DNA of 64,000 bases from Flavobacteriales bacterium UBA1993 (GCA_002336485.1 DDCZ01000084.1:61551-125550), one strand, 5' to 3'. Positions 1 through 9,414 are shown, numbered from the stretch's first letter. Notes: generated by a model not told the origin, from the sequence alone. Numbers and translations: made by a program.

Positions 1-1122
1 AATGGACATCGAAACATAGTTTTGATTCCATCATCCGCTCATGGCACAAACCCTGCTAGCGCAGTTGTGGCAGGAATGAAAGTCGTGGTGGTAAAGTGCG
101 ACGAAGCCGGCAACATCGACATTGATGATTTAAGAACGAAAGCCGAAGCAAATAAAAATGATCTAGGCGCACTTATGGTAACCTATCCTTCAACACATGG
201 TGTTTTTGAAGAAGGCATCATGGAAATCACCAAGATTATCCACGAAAATGGAGGACAAGTTTATATGGACGGCGCCAATATGAATGCCCAAGTTGGCTTA
301 ACCAACCCAGCCACAATTGGGGCGGATGTTTGTCACCTAAACCTCCATAAAACATTTGCCATTCCACATGGCGGCGGCGGACCTGGAGTTGGCCCAATCG
401 GAGTGGCAAAACACTTAACCCCTTTTTTACCAGCACATCCATTGGTTAAAACTGGCGGGGAAAATGGAATCCACGCGGTATCTGGTGCGCCATTTGGTAG
501 TTCGCTCATTCTCCTCATATCTTATGGTTACGTGAAAATGCTCGGCGGCGCCGGTATGACTGACTCAACGAAGTTTGCAATCCTAAACGCCAACTATCTC
601 AAAGCAAAACTTCAGGGGTCGTTTGAAGTATTATATAAGGGAAGCAAGGGACATGTGGCCCACGAAATGATCCTTGATTGCCGTCCATTTAAAAAGTCGG
701 CTCACATCGAGGTGACAGATATTGCGAAACGATTAATTGACTACGGATATCACGCGCCTACTGTCTCTTTCCCCGTAGCGGGAACTGTGATGGTGGAGCC
801 AACTGAAAGTGAATCCATGAAGGAATTGGATCGTTTCGCAAGCGCCATGATTGAAATTAGAAATGAGATCAAATCCATCGAATCTGGTGATTCATTGGCT
901 GAAGTCAGTGTTTTAAGAAACGCCCCTCATACAGCAGAAGCGCTAATTTCTTCTGATTGGACATTTGCATATTCCAGAGAAAAAGCGGCATTTCCTCTGC
1001 CCTGGGTTAAAGACAGCAAATACTGGGTCCCTGTTTCCAGAATAGATGACGCACATGGAGATCGAAATTTAATTTGCTCATGTCCTCCAATGGAGGAGTA
1101 CGAATCAGTTGAGTCGGTCTAG
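1..1122 (+). CDS. gcvP: Glycine dehydrogenase (decarboxylating), P protein, C-terminal part (5'-truncated by window)
   Basis: This is the C-terminal 373 residues of the PLP-dependent P protein of the glycine cleavage system, which decarboxylates glycine and passes the aminomethyl group to the lipoyl arm of GcvH. The reading frame is open from base 1, so the gene starts before the window; a TTG at 22 is internal. Seen: [12 protein letters not shown] near the start, and the glycine-rich [16 protein letters not shown] stretch, which carries the family's PLP lysine (HKTF). Full-length P proteins are about 950 residues, so roughly the last 40 percent is present. It ends 57 bp before an unrelated secreted-protein gene that has its own promoter. 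Identification is very secure. Confidence 0.97.
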   Translation, partial: NGHRNIVLIPSSAHGTNPASAVVAGMKVVVVKCDEAGNIDIDDLRTKAEANKNDLGALMVTYPSTHGVFEEGIMEITKIIHENGGQVYMDGANMNAQVGLTNPATIGADVCHLNLHKTFAIPHGGGGPGVGPIGVAKHLTPFLPAHPLVKTGGENGIHAVSGAPFGSSLILLISYGYVKMLGGAGMTDSTKFAILNANYLKAKLQGSFEVLYKGSKGHVAHEMILDCRPFKKSAHIEVTDIAKRLIDYGYHAPTVSFPVAGTVMVEPTESESMKELDRFASAMIEIRNEIKSIESGDSLAEVSVLRNAPHTAEALISSDWTFAYSREKAAFPLPWVKDSKYWVPVSRIDDAHGDRNLICSCPPMEEYESVESV

Positions 1123-1161
1123 AAATAAAGCGAGCGTATAATCTTCTTGAATGTTGTGCGT

Positions 1162-1169
1162 TACCTTTG
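1162..1169 (+). promoter_or_regulatory. Candidate Bacteroidetes -7 promoter element
   Basis: TACCTTTG matches TAnnTTTG exactly and ends 10 nt before the ATG at 1180. No convincing TTTG -33 element lies at the usual spacing. The predicted 5' UTR would be only a few bases. Confidence 0.5.
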
Positions 1170-1179
1170 ATCCCTGCCT

Positions 1180-4100
1180 ATGAAAGCATCACTCCTTTTT
1201 CTCTCCTTCATCCTAATCGGCTTGGGCTCAATTGCACAACGCATTTCAGGATCAGTTTCGGGAGTCGAGAAATTGGAATCCGCTTCAAGAACGTTGGAAA
1301 CCCTTCCAAGTGGCGTGTTCTTTTTCGAGGGTTTTGACAATGTTTTAATACCCCAGCTACCGTCCGGATGGACAACGTACAGTTCAGGAACTGAGGCGTT
1401 TCTCTCGGGCACTTCTGGCAACCTGAGTGGTCAGACAAACGAGAATGGATTTTGGCCAGTCCCACTTCACGGTCTTTATGCTTTTACAAACGACGATGTA
1501 TGTAACTGCGACAAAAGTTTCGACCTACTCACATCCAAAACGTTCGATTTAAGCCAGCAGACATACGTTCGGCTTGGATTTTCCTCATTCCAAAATGGGA
1601 GCGGAGGCCAGACGGTTAGCGTTCAAGTAAAGCAGGAATTAGGGAGTTGGACAAGCCTCGAATTAATCCCGTCAAGCGCCGAATGGAGAAACCAATCAAT
1701 CGATATTCCCGCGGAACATCTAACTAAGGGTTTCCAATTCAGATTTAAGTATAATGACAATGGAAATTATGCAAGCGGGTTTGCAATAGACGATATATTC
1801 CTTAGCACTCAACCTGACGCTCGGCTTTCTATGGAAGCGTTTTATACATCAAGTACGCATCCATTAGGAAGTGGATACATTCCAGGAATAATCCCAATTG
1901 GACAGGCCATTTACGCTGACTTGGAGTTTGACGCATTAACGAGCAACCAGAGCCTAACCGATAAAAACGCACGACTTGCAGTAGACATTAATGGTCCCCT
2001 TAAATATTCTGACACCTCCGGAAGCTGGCTACTATCCGCGTTAGAAACAAAGACTATTGGGGTTCCTGATCGTAGGACATTTACACCATATGATAGCGGA
2101 GCCTATGAGTTAGAAGCATGGATTCTAACTGATTCAATAGACAACGATTTAAGTGACAACATCTTCACCACTTCATTCAGCGTTTCGGATAGCGTCTATC
2201 AAAGATTTTCAGACCCATCTGACGGGACCGGTATTTGGATGCTTGACACGTTTGATAGGGCCGGCTCCGTATTTGAAATTTATCGAGAAGACTCCATCAT
2301 TTCAGCATGGATCGGAATCCATCCTACGACGGATGTTGGAGCTCGTTTTCGAGTAAAGATCTTTGATTTTAACACATTAACCGCATCCATATTCAGCACA
2401 TCTCCGGTTCAAGTTCAATCTTCAGATTTGGGTTCTTTTAAGCGCATCACTCTAGGAAAGGTTTTAGAACCAGGCAAGTACCTATTCGTTGTAGAGCAGG
2501 AACTCAACAGACTAGTACTCACTTCAACGAGCGCAGCGCTCTCTCCGGAAGGCGTTTCTTACTACCAGCCAAGCGGGGGAAATTGGGCCAATCTTTCCTA
2601 CCTGCCCTATATAAAAATTGTTCTCCCTGAGGTGGACGAAAACTGTCCTGGCCATTTGCAAGCTTCAATTCAGGACGAAACCTGTACTGGTTCTGAGGAC
2701 GGAGTCATAGTGATTGAAGGGCACGACATGAACCTTCTAGCTACATATTCATGGTCCAATGGTGCAGGAAATGTCGATTCAATTGGCGGTCTTGAACCCG
2801 GACCCTATGAGATTTTCGCAACAGATGGCGCAGGCTGTATTTACAACAGAGTCTTCAATATTGCAGCCTCGGACACGTTAAAACTTAATCCACAAATCGA
2901 ACTTGACACCTGCTCTGCTGGAACTGGTGAAGTCCAACTTAATATTACAGGTGCGCACCCTCCTTATCAAATAGCGTGGAACGGTACACCAGCTTCAAAC
3001 GAAAAAACAGGTTTAGGTGCTGGGGTTTATTTAATCCAAATCACGAATGAATTGGGCTGCACGCAAGACACTAGCCTTGTTGTGGATGGAACAGCACCCT
3101 TAAATATCGCCATTGGAATATCAAGTTCTGGTTGCGGCAATAACAATGGGGAGTTAATTGCTACCGCCATAGGTACAGGTCCCTTTTCCTTCTTTTGGAA
3201 TACGGGCGATTCAACTAACGTTATTGATTCGTTAAGTTCAGGATTATATTACTTAACTATTTCAGATTCAATTGGCTGTAAGTCTACAGTGACGGCAATC
3301 TTGAGCGACTCAAATGCGCCAACGATAACAGGGTCAAATGTTATCGATAATATTTGCCCTGGCAGCCAAGGTGGTTCAATAATCATTACCGCTACTGGCT
3401 CAAGTCAGCTAAATTATCTCTGGAATAACGGAGAAACATCTTCATCGATAAATGACCTCGCTGCTGGAAACTATGCCATAAGCATATCTGACAGCTTAGG
3501 TTGCAAAACGTTTGGGGCATTTGACATTCTGGACGAATCCATGCCTTTTGACCTGGACCTAATGGACATAGGCCTCCAATGTTTCGGAGTCTTTGATGGA
3601 TCCGTGATGGCCCTTCCATTGGGAGGAAAACCACCTTATGAATATGACTGGTCTACTGGTCAGTCTGGAGCATCTGAAATTCAAAATTTAAGTGACGGCA
3701 ACTATAGCGTAACAGTGACCGATGATAACGGATGTGTAATTTCTCAAGAAACCGAATTGTATTCACAACCCCAGTTCTTTCTTCTAATTGACTCCATTAA
3801 AACAGATACAAATGGCGTTTCTAGCCTCGATGGAGAAATCAATTTAAGCACATATGGTGGAACACCACCCTACTTCTACAAATGGAATAATGGCGCTCGC
3901 ACCGAAGACTTAATTGGAATTGACACCGGTTACTATTCGCTGACAATCAAAGACCAATTGGGGTGCTCATTAAGTTATGAGAAATACCTGAGCGACGACC
4001 CATTAGTGGTTGAAACCCCTGTTGTGAAATCCAATATCCTGGCGTATCCCAATCCTATAGAAGTTGGCCGTAGAGTGTCGATTCAATCTACTATTGACAT

Positions 4101-4257
4101 GCTCAGCATAGAAGTTTTAACCATAGACGGTAAGTTGGTGGATATTTGGATTCCAGGGGCATACTCTACACATTCAGTGCAAGAACCTGGGATATATATT
4201 CTTAGCCTGCAATTGGTGAATGGACAGACCGAACAGATCAAATTAGTTGCGTTTTAG
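1180..4257 (+). CDS. Secreted T9SS type A cargo protein with six SprB-type repeats
   Basis: A 1025-residue secreted or cell-surface protein with no recognisable enzyme domain. Domain order: signal peptide (residues 1-19, ending SIAQ); a choice-of-anchor J/MAM-like jelly roll (about 48-210, starting FFEGFD and closing with FAIDDIFL); a CARDB-like beta region (about 215-480); six repeats of about 75 residues (about 487-941); and a Por/T9SS type A sorting domain (about 950-1025, YPNP at its start). Each repeat carries a W(S/N)NG or similar core, a G-Y-x-(I/V/L) turn and a D-x-x-GC end, like the repeats of the gliding adhesin SprB. Repeat 6 lacks the early cysteine. An adhesin or surface-matrix role is likely, but the ligand is unknown. 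Confidence 0.85.
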   Translation: MKASLLFLSFILIGLGSIAQRISGSVSGVEKLESASRTLETLPSGVFFFEGFDNVLIPQLPSGWTTYSSGTEAFLSGTSGNLSGQTNENGFWPVPLHGLYAFTNDDVCNCDKSFDLLTSKTFDLSQQTYVRLGFSSFQNGSGGQTVSVQVKQELGSWTSLELIPSSAEWRNQSIDIPAEHLTKGFQFRFKYNDNGNYASGFAIDDIFLSTQPDARLSMEAFYTSSTHPLGSGYIPGIIPIGQAIYADLEFDALTSNQSLTDKNARLAVDINGPLKYSDTSGSWLLSALETKTIGVPDRRTFTPYDSGAYELEAWILTDSIDNDLSDNIFTTSFSVSDSVYQRFSDPSDGTGIWMLDTFDRAGSVFEIYREDSIISAWIGIHPTTDVGARFRVKIFDFNTLTASIFSTSPVQVQSSDLGSFKRITLGKVLEPGKYLFVVEQELNRLVLTSTSAALSPEGVSYYQPSGGNWANLSYLPYIKIVLPEVDENCPGHLQASIQDETCTGSEDGVIVIEGHDMNLLATYSWSNGAGNVDSIGGLEPGPYEIFATDGAGCIYNRVFNIAASDTLKLNPQIELDTCSAGTGEVQLNITGAHPPYQIAWNGTPASNEKTGLGAGVYLIQITNELGCTQDTSLVVDGTAPLNIAIGISSSGCGNNNGELIATAIGTGPFSFFWNTGDSTNVIDSLSSGLYYLTISDSIGCKSTVTAILSDSNAPTITGSNVIDNICPGSQGGSIIITATGSSQLNYLWNNGETSSSINDLAAGNYAISISDSLGCKTFGAFDILDESMPFDLDLMDIGLQCFGVFDGSVMALPLGGKPPYEYDWSTGQSGASEIQNLSDGNYSVTVTDDNGCVISQETELYSQPQFFLLIDSIKTDTNGVSSLDGEINLSTYGGTPPYFYKWNNGARTEDLIGIDTGYYSLTIKDQLGCSLSYEKYLSDDPLVVETPVVKSNILAYPNPIEVGRRVSIQSTIDMLSIEVLTIDGKLVDIWIPGAYSTHSVQEPGIYILSLQLVNGQTEQIKLVAF

Positions 4258-4371
4258 GCTGGGCGCATTGTCCAATTTTATCCGCTACCTAATAGACCTT
4301 TAAGTGTCCAATCTTCCTAATTCTTATTGAAATTATCTGAGTTAAAGCCATCACTTGACAAACTTCTGTAT

Positions 4372-4379
4372 TAAATTTG
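4372..4379 (+). promoter_or_regulatory. Candidate -7 promoter element upstream of secreted protein
   Basis: TAAATTTG matches TAnnTTTG, 54 nt before the ATG at 4434. A TTG lies at 4355-4357, but the 14-nt spacing is short. The rest of the 176-bp gap (4258-4433) shows no hairpin or small gene. Confidence 0.4.
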
Positions 4380-4433
4380 ACGTCCTTTTGATATAAAAAG
4401 AACTAAAGATTTATTCAAACTAAACGACAGATT

Positions 4434-6677
4434 ATGAAATACAGACTTTTACTATTGTCTTCTTTGTTGGTTTCGGGTGCTGCCTTTGCGCAACACGCAA
4501 ATCCTAACATGAAGAAGGCCGATATTGGAATGCTTGAATTGCATGCGGAAAAGACCGTTGCTACTAGCGTTCACACTCCAGAAAACAAATCGAACTACAC
4601 AGATCGTGTAATGAGCGATGGGTTAGGTGAGGTTATCGAATCCCTAGATTTTTCAGCTGGATATGTTACCAGCAACGGAACATGGACCAATTCATCTTTG
4701 GCCAACGGCAATGAAGAATGGGAATACAGAGGTCCAAGTACAACTCCAGATATTAACACAGGATCGAGAGGTCAATGGGCTGGTAGTGGAGCAAATTTCT
4801 CAATGCAATCAACATCTCGACTAAACGGATATGCCATTATGGATTCCGACTGGTGGGATGGCGGTACTAACGGAACAAGCGGCCAGCAAAGCGCTGCAAA
4901 TCATCAAGCTGCATTAACAAGTCCAATTCTTGACTTAAGCACATATCCAGCTGCACTTCTAACATTTGAGTCTTACCTGCGTAATTTTCAATCATTCTTT
5001 TATGTTATCGTTACAACGGATGGCTTCTCTACTTCTGACACAGTTTGGAATGGCGAAGACACATATACCGTAAATGAAGACAGCCCGAATGCTGAATTGA
5101 TTAAGATCAATGTCACAGACGAAATCGGTGGTGCTAGCGCTGCTCAAATTCGATTTTTATATTCTTCAAATGGTGAGGCCACAAACCCAGGTTTGTATTA
5201 CTGGATGATTGACGACATCGTATTGGCTACTCCTCCAGATCATGACCTTGCGATTGATGACGTATTCTACAATGGCGTTGGTCCATTCGTAAGTGATTAT
5301 CAATTCAACAATTACTATCAGCAAATTCCGGTGAGACAATCCAGTGCTGATGAAGTAGTTTTTGGAGCTGCAACTGCAAACAGAGGAACTACTGCTCAAA
5401 CAAACGCAAACTTAACCGTTGACGTTGCTGGACCAGCTTCTTTCAACTCTTCCAACACCTCGTTTACATACGCAGGTCTTTCTTTTGATTCTACAAATGT
5501 TGTAGACCTTTATTCTGCTGATGAAGTTGGTTCGTATGATGTAACATTTACAGTTGGCGCAGACTCAACAGACGATTTTCCTGAGGACAATGTTGTTGAA
5601 CAATCCTTCGCGGTATCTGAGCGTATTTACTCTAGAAATGATGATGTTATTTCAAGTGGTGTATACTGGGGAACAGGTACATACGGTATCTACTCTAGAT
5701 TCGACGTATTCGCTGATGATACCATCAGTGGAGTATCTATGAATCATTACTATTCTAACACCAATACAAATTTCCAAACTGCTGCAGGATCTGTTGCAGA
5801 AGTTGGCATTTATGCCATTACTGGATATGATGCTAATGGCGTGGCGGTAGTAGATCTTGCCTCTCCTATGACAGATGCCAATGGAAATGTTGCAGTTGCT
5901 TACTACGTTGTTGAAGAAGGAGACCAAAACAACACGATCATGGTTCGATTTGATGAGCCTGTTGGGATCCCAGCTGGTGTTACTGAATTCTTAGCTGGAT
6001 ACAAAGTATCATCTGGAACAATCCGAACATCAACTAGTGCTGAGTTCGCAGGATATGGAAACATTTGGGTTTCGACTGACGCTCAAACAATCGTTGGATA
6101 TACTTCAACTACCAACCCAATGATTAACGTTGAAATGTGGAGTTCAAGCCTATGTGCGAACACAACCATCGTTATTTCTATTGATGCGGATTGTGATGCT
6201 GGAAACTATGAGGCGACGTTAAGTCCAAACGTAACATCAACAGGTTCAAATGACTTCGTATTTGATTGGAGCACTGGAGAATCTGACGTTGATGAAATTA
6301 TTGTTGACGCGGAAGGCGCATACAGCATTACCGTTACTGATGCTAATTTCTGTACTGAAACATATGATTTCAATATTGCAAACGCAGATATCAGCTGCAA
6401 CCTTGCTGTTGGAGATCTAGCTAACAATGATTTTGGAATGAAGGTTACTCCTAATCCAAACAATGGTCAGTTCAACATCGTATTTGATGCCACTAGAAAT
6501 CAAAACGCAAATGTTTATGTGCGATCACTTAAGGGTGATTTGATCTATAGCACAGCTGTTGCAGTAACTGACGGCACTTCAATCGACATGAATTTGTCAG
6601 AAATTCCAAGCGGTGTTTACCTTGTGAAGGTAGTTGGTGAAACCAGCACTTCGGTTGAGCGCATCGTAGTTCAATAA
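4434..6677 (+). CDS. Secreted T9SS type A cargo protein, function unknown
   Basis: A 747-residue extracellular protein. Seen: signal peptide (MKYRLLLLSS...AFAQ, cleavage near residue 20); a choice-of-anchor J-like beta domain (about 60-265) with the closing motif YYWMIDDIVL also seen in the upstream secreted protein; beta-rich CARDB-like segments (270-390); one SprB-like repeat (about 570-650, with FDWSTGES and GAYSITVTDANFC); and a C-terminal T9SS type A sorting domain (TPNPNNGQFNI ... GVYLVKVVG). The shared domain order suggests it is a paralogue of the preceding gene with only one SprB repeat. A strong terminator follows. No catalytic motif is visible, so a surface structural or adhesive role is an inference. 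Confidence 0.83.
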   Translation: MKYRLLLLSSLLVSGAAFAQHANPNMKKADIGMLELHAEKTVATSVHTPENKSNYTDRVMSDGLGEVIESLDFSAGYVTSNGTWTNSSLANGNEEWEYRGPSTTPDINTGSRGQWAGSGANFSMQSTSRLNGYAIMDSDWWDGGTNGTSGQQSAANHQAALTSPILDLSTYPAALLTFESYLRNFQSFFYVIVTTDGFSTSDTVWNGEDTYTVNEDSPNAELIKINVTDEIGGASAAQIRFLYSSNGEATNPGLYYWMIDDIVLATPPDHDLAIDDVFYNGVGPFVSDYQFNNYYQQIPVRQSSADEVVFGAATANRGTTAQTNANLTVDVAGPASFNSSNTSFTYAGLSFDSTNVVDLYSADEVGSYDVTFTVGADSTDDFPEDNVVEQSFAVSERIYSRNDDVISSGVYWGTGTYGIYSRFDVFADDTISGVSMNHYYSNTNTNFQTAAGSVAEVGIYAITGYDANGVAVVDLASPMTDANGNVAVAYYVVEEGDQNNTIMVRFDEPVGIPAGVTEFLAGYKVSSGTIRTSTSAEFAGYGNIWVSTDAQTIVGYTSTTNPMINVEMWSSSLCANTTIVISIDADCDAGNYEATLSPNVTSTGSNDFVFDWSTGESDVDEIIVDAEGAYSITVTDANFCTETYDFNIANADISCNLAVGDLANNDFGMKVTPNPNNGQFNIVFDATRNQNANVYVRSLKGDLIYSTAVAVTDGTSIDMNLSEIPSGVYLVKVVGETSTSVERIVVQ

Positions 6678-6696
6678 GTCTTTATTTAGTTCAAGG

Positions 6697-6727
6697 AAAG
6701 GCTCCCATTTTTATGGGGGCCTTTTTT
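6697..6727 (+). terminator. Rho-independent terminator
   Basis: Stem AAGGCTCCCAT / ATGGGGGCCTT with a short T-rich loop, followed by six T. It lies 19 nt after the stop at 6677. Its T tract overlaps the stop codon (6726-6728) of the convergent gpmI gene. Confidence 0.85.
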
Positions 6728-8228
6728 ATTGTAGTAATGATCGACCGGTCATTTCTTTGGGCTGCACTACGTCCATCAGTTCGAGTATTGTGGGTGCCAC
6801 GTCAGCCAAAATACCATCCCGAATTTGCCGACTATCTCCGATTAGAATGCATGGCACCGGGTTCGTGGTGTGTGCAGTATGAGGACTACCATCGGGCATC
6901 ATGCACTGATCTGCATTTCCATGGTCGGCAATAATGATTGTGCTATAACCCGCTTCCGTTGCAGCATCCACCACATCCTTCATCAAACGATCAATAGTCT
7001 CTACGGCTTCAACTATAGCATCAAAAACCCCAGTGTGACCTACCATATCCGGATTGGCAAAATTTAGGCACACAAAATCTGGCATTTCATCTTTCAAGAA
7101 ACGCACGCAGGCGTCCCTAACCTCTGGTGCGCTCATCTCAGGCTGCAGATCATACGTCGCAACCTTCGGCGATTGAACTACAATCCTTGATTCCCTTTCG
7201 TACGGTTTTTCGCGCCCACCCGAGAAGAAAAAGGTGACATGCGGATACTTTTCTGTCTCAGCAATCCGAAGCTGCGAACCTCCATTCGAGGCAATCACTT
7301 CGCCTAACGTGTTCAACAAATTAGCTTTTTCATACAGCACATTAACTCCGACGAAGGATTCATCATATCGAGTCATGGTATTGTAATTTAGATTCAGCGT
7401 CTTCATCCCAAACTCAGGCAAATCTTTTTGGGTTAAGGCATGGGATATTTGCCGGCACCTATCCGTTCTAAAATTGAAGCATAGAACCACGTCACCGTCT
7501 TCCACCAGCCCTGACTTCGACGACATGATCATGGGTTCTAAGAATTCGTCGTACGCCCCTGCTTCATATTGTGCTCTGGCTGCAACGGCAAAATCATCGC
7601 TCTCGGCTCCGATCCCACTTACAAGCGCATCATATGCCTTTTTAATCCGTTCCCATCGATGATCTCGATCCATGGCAAAGTATCTCCCTATGACCGATGC
7701 TAGCCTCGTCTTTTTTTCTTTCAAAAACAATTGAAGCTCCTCTAAGCTGTCTGCACCAGAAGTAGGGGAAGTATCACGGCCATCCGTAAATGCGTGTACA
7801 AATACCTGTTCGCACTTAGAACCTTCTACAATATCAACCAAGGCGTTCAAATGATCGTGAGAGGAGTGAACCCCACCCCTGCTCAGCAAACCCATTAGAT
7901 GCAGCTTAACGCCATTTACTTCGGCATATTTAATTGCCTCAAGCAACACACGGTTCTCCCTCAACGCATCTAACTCAATTTCTTTATTTATTCGTGCTAA
8001 ATCTTGGTAAACGATTCGCCCAGCACCAATATTCAAATGACCCACTTCGCTATTCCCCATTTGACCCTTTGGTAAACCGACGTTCTCACCAAACGTTTTC
8101 AATGTCGAATTTGAGTAGGAACCAATATAATTATCAAAATTGGGGGTCTTTGCAGTTGATATTCCATCGGACTTACCACCATCTCCAAGCCCCCATCCAT
8201 CTAAAATAATAAGTGCTGCTTTTTTCAT
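6726..8228 (-). CDS. gpmI: 2,3-bisphosphoglycerate-independent phosphoglycerate mutase
   Basis: A 500-residue glycolytic/gluconeogenic enzyme that interconverts 3- and 2-phosphoglycerate using two manganese ions and a phosphoserine intermediate. Seen: N-terminal ALIILDGWG with metal-binding Asp; KGQMGNSEVGH, containing the catalytic serine; HAFTDGRDTSP and RYFAMDRDHRWER in the phosphotransferase insert; and C-terminal ADHGNADQ metal ligands and HTAHTTNPVP. Length is normal for GpmI (about 510). Its ATG overlaps the stop of an upstream histidine kinase by 4 bp, so the two are probably cotranscribed. Convergent with the secreted protein ending at 6677. Confidence 0.97.
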   Translation of the reverse strand: MKKAALIILDGWGLGDGGKSDGISTAKTPNFDNYIGSYSNSTLKTFGENVGLPKGQMGNSEVGHLNIGAGRIVYQDLARINKEIELDALRENRVLLEAIKYAEVNGVKLHLMGLLSRGGVHSSHDHLNALVDIVEGSKCEQVFVHAFTDGRDTSPTSGADSLEELQLFLKEKKTRLASVIGRYFAMDRDHRWERIKKAYDALVSGIGAESDDFAVAARAQYEAGAYDEFLEPMIMSSKSGLVEDGDVVLCFNFRTDRCRQISHALTQKDLPEFGMKTLNLNYNTMTRYDESFVGVNVLYEKANLLNTLGEVIASNGGSQLRIAETEKYPHVTFFFSGGREKPYERESRIVVQSPKVATYDLQPEMSAPEVRDACVRFLKDEMPDFVCLNFANPDMVGHTGVFDAIVEAVETIDRLMKDVVDAATEAGYSTIIIADHGNADQCMMPDGSPHTAHTTNPVPCILIGDSRQIRDGILADVAPTILELMDVVQPKEMTGRSLLQ

Positions 8229-9163
8229 CTCGTCTTTGGTAATTCAATTTTAAACTCGAGACCTTTCCCTGGCTTAGAATACGCAGAGATGTTACCATCA
8301 TGCGCTTCAATGATCTCCTTCACTAAAAACAGCCCAAGTCCAGTGCCTTTTTTCGATCGCGTTTCTTCATTTTCTACGCGATAAAACTTATTGAAAATCT
8401 TTCTCAGATCCTCGGCTTTCAACCCTGGACCATCGTCCTTAAGGACAAGGCTCACGAATCGATCTTTCTCCCTTGCTTCAATGCTAAATGCAGAATTTGG
8501 GGCATACTTAAGTGCATTCTGAATTATGTTTTCCAAGACCTGTTCTAGTGCATTTTCATCCACAAAAACCTTTATTTCCGCATCGATGTCTATCGTCATC
8601 TGAATTCCCTCTTTTTCAAGCATGAGCCGATTTCGATCGAACACTAGACTTACTATGGGTAATAACTGCTGGGCTGCTTGTTTGAGTTGGTATTTACCAG
8701 AATCGATGCGAGAGGCGGTTAATATGTTTGAAACCAATTTCTCCAATCGACCCATATTTTCTAAACCTGAGTCAATCATTTTCGCAGTGTTCTCCTCACT
8801 TAAATTTTTCCTATTCAAAGTTTGAAAATTCAATTTGGCCGCTGCCAAAGGCGAATTCAACTCATGCGTGGTAGCAAGTAGAAAGTTTCGCTCTTGTTGG
8901 GCCAAACGCTGTTCTCGAACGGCATACCTACGTATGAAAATCGCTCCCAAGAAGAGTAGTGAAATGAACACCGTTCCTTCCCCAAGTATCATGTATAGCT
9001 TTTTGCGCAGTTCATCTTGCAATTCCAATGTAGGTTGATTCGAGGTCGCGTATATCAACTCAACATTTAGGTCATAAATCAGAAATGCCCACCAACTAAA
9101 TTGAACCAGAACATAGGCCAACAGGACATAAAGTAGCAGAAGCGTTGGTGGCGACTTTTTCAT
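8225..9163 (-). CDS. Membrane-bound sensor histidine kinase (orphan)
   Basis: A 312-residue two-component sensor kinase at the inner membrane. Two membrane segments (about residues 8-30 and 58-78) enclose a short periplasmic loop, with no separate sensor domain. HisKA follows with H-box ATTHELNSP, phospho-acceptor His100. Then comes HATPase_c, with N box ENIIQNALKYA, G1 DDGPGL and G2 KGTGLGLFLVKEI. No response regulator is encoded nearby, so its partner lies elsewhere. It overlaps gpmI by 4 bp, which ties kinase and glycolytic enzyme into one transcript. A perfect TAnnTTTG box ends 4 nt before its ATG, implying a nearly leaderless mRNA. What it senses cannot be told. Confidence 0.92.
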   Translation of the reverse strand: MKKSPPTLLLLYVLLAYVLVQFSWWAFLIYDLNVELIYATSNQPTLELQDELRKKLYMILGEGTVFISLLFLGAIFIRRYAVREQRLAQQERNFLLATTHELNSPLAAAKLNFQTLNRKNLSEENTAKMIDSGLENMGRLEKLVSNILTASRIDSGKYQLKQAAQQLLPIVSLVFDRNRLMLEKEGIQMTIDIDAEIKVFVDENALEQVLENIIQNALKYAPNSAFSIEAREKDRFVSLVLKDDGPGLKAEDLRKIFNKFYRVENEETRSKKGTGLGLFLVKEIIEAHDGNISAYSKPGKGLEFKIELPKTR

Positions 9164-9167
9164 ACTG

Positions 9168-9175
9168 CAAATGTA
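9168..9175 (-). promoter_or_regulatory. Candidate -7 promoter element for the histidine kinase-gpmI operon
   Basis: On the minus strand the sequence is TACATTTG, an exact TAnnTTTG match, ending 4 nt before the ATG whose first base is 9163. Transcription would start at or next to the start codon. No clear -33 TTTG is seen. Confidence 0.5.
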
Positions 9176-9214
9176 CGGTTGCTACCTTGGAGTAGTAATG
9201 AGAAATAACAGCAT

Positions 9215-9243
9215 AAAAAAAGGCGACCCGAGGATCGCCTTTT
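9215..9243 (-). terminator. Rho-independent terminator of tRNA-Phe
   Basis: Minus strand reads AAAAGGCGA, loop TCCTCGGG, then TCGCC followed by seven T. It starts 2 nt downstream of the tRNA 3' end, as expected for a monocistronic tRNA transcript. Confidence 0.85.
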
Positions 9244-9245
9244 AG

Positions 9246-9318
<73 letters not shown>

Positions 9319-9326
9319 GCCATAAT

Positions 9327-9345
9327 TGGTAATGTTGCATTACCA
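9327..9345 (-). other. Stem-loop in the 5' leader of pre-tRNA-Phe (proximal)
   Basis: Perfect 8-bp inverted repeat TGGTAATG / CATTACCA around a 3-nt loop. It ends 8 nt before the mature tRNA 5' end (9318, minus strand). With the second hairpin it fills the predicted leader. Confidence 0.6.
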
Positions 9346-9346
9346 T

Positions 9347-9363
9347 CCTGTTCATCGAACAGG
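9347..9363 (-). other. Stem-loop in the 5' leader of pre-tRNA-Phe (distal)
   Basis: Perfect 7-bp inverted repeat CCTGTTC / GAACAGG around a 3-nt loop, one base from the proximal stem-loop. It lies at the predicted transcript start, just downstream of the -7 element at 9368-9375. Confidence 0.6.
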
Positions 9364-9367
9364 GCGG

Positions 9368-9375
9368 CAAATGTA
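9368..9375 (-). promoter_or_regulatory. Candidate -7 promoter element of tRNA-Phe
   Basis: TACATTTG on the minus strand, an exact TAnnTTTG match, 49 nt upstream of the mature tRNA 5' end. A T-rich TTTT occurs about 18 nt further upstream, roughly where -33 would be. Confidence 0.5.
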
Positions 9376-9414
9376 AAAATTAATAGAAATGGTAAAATGT
9401 ATTTTTAGCTAACA

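Noticed and set aside
2638..4010. Repeating units that might be a DNA tandem repeat or CRISPR-like array
   Set aside because: The periodicity of about 225 bp is protein-level (SprB repeats); the DNA copies are divergent and there are no short identical repeats with spacers.
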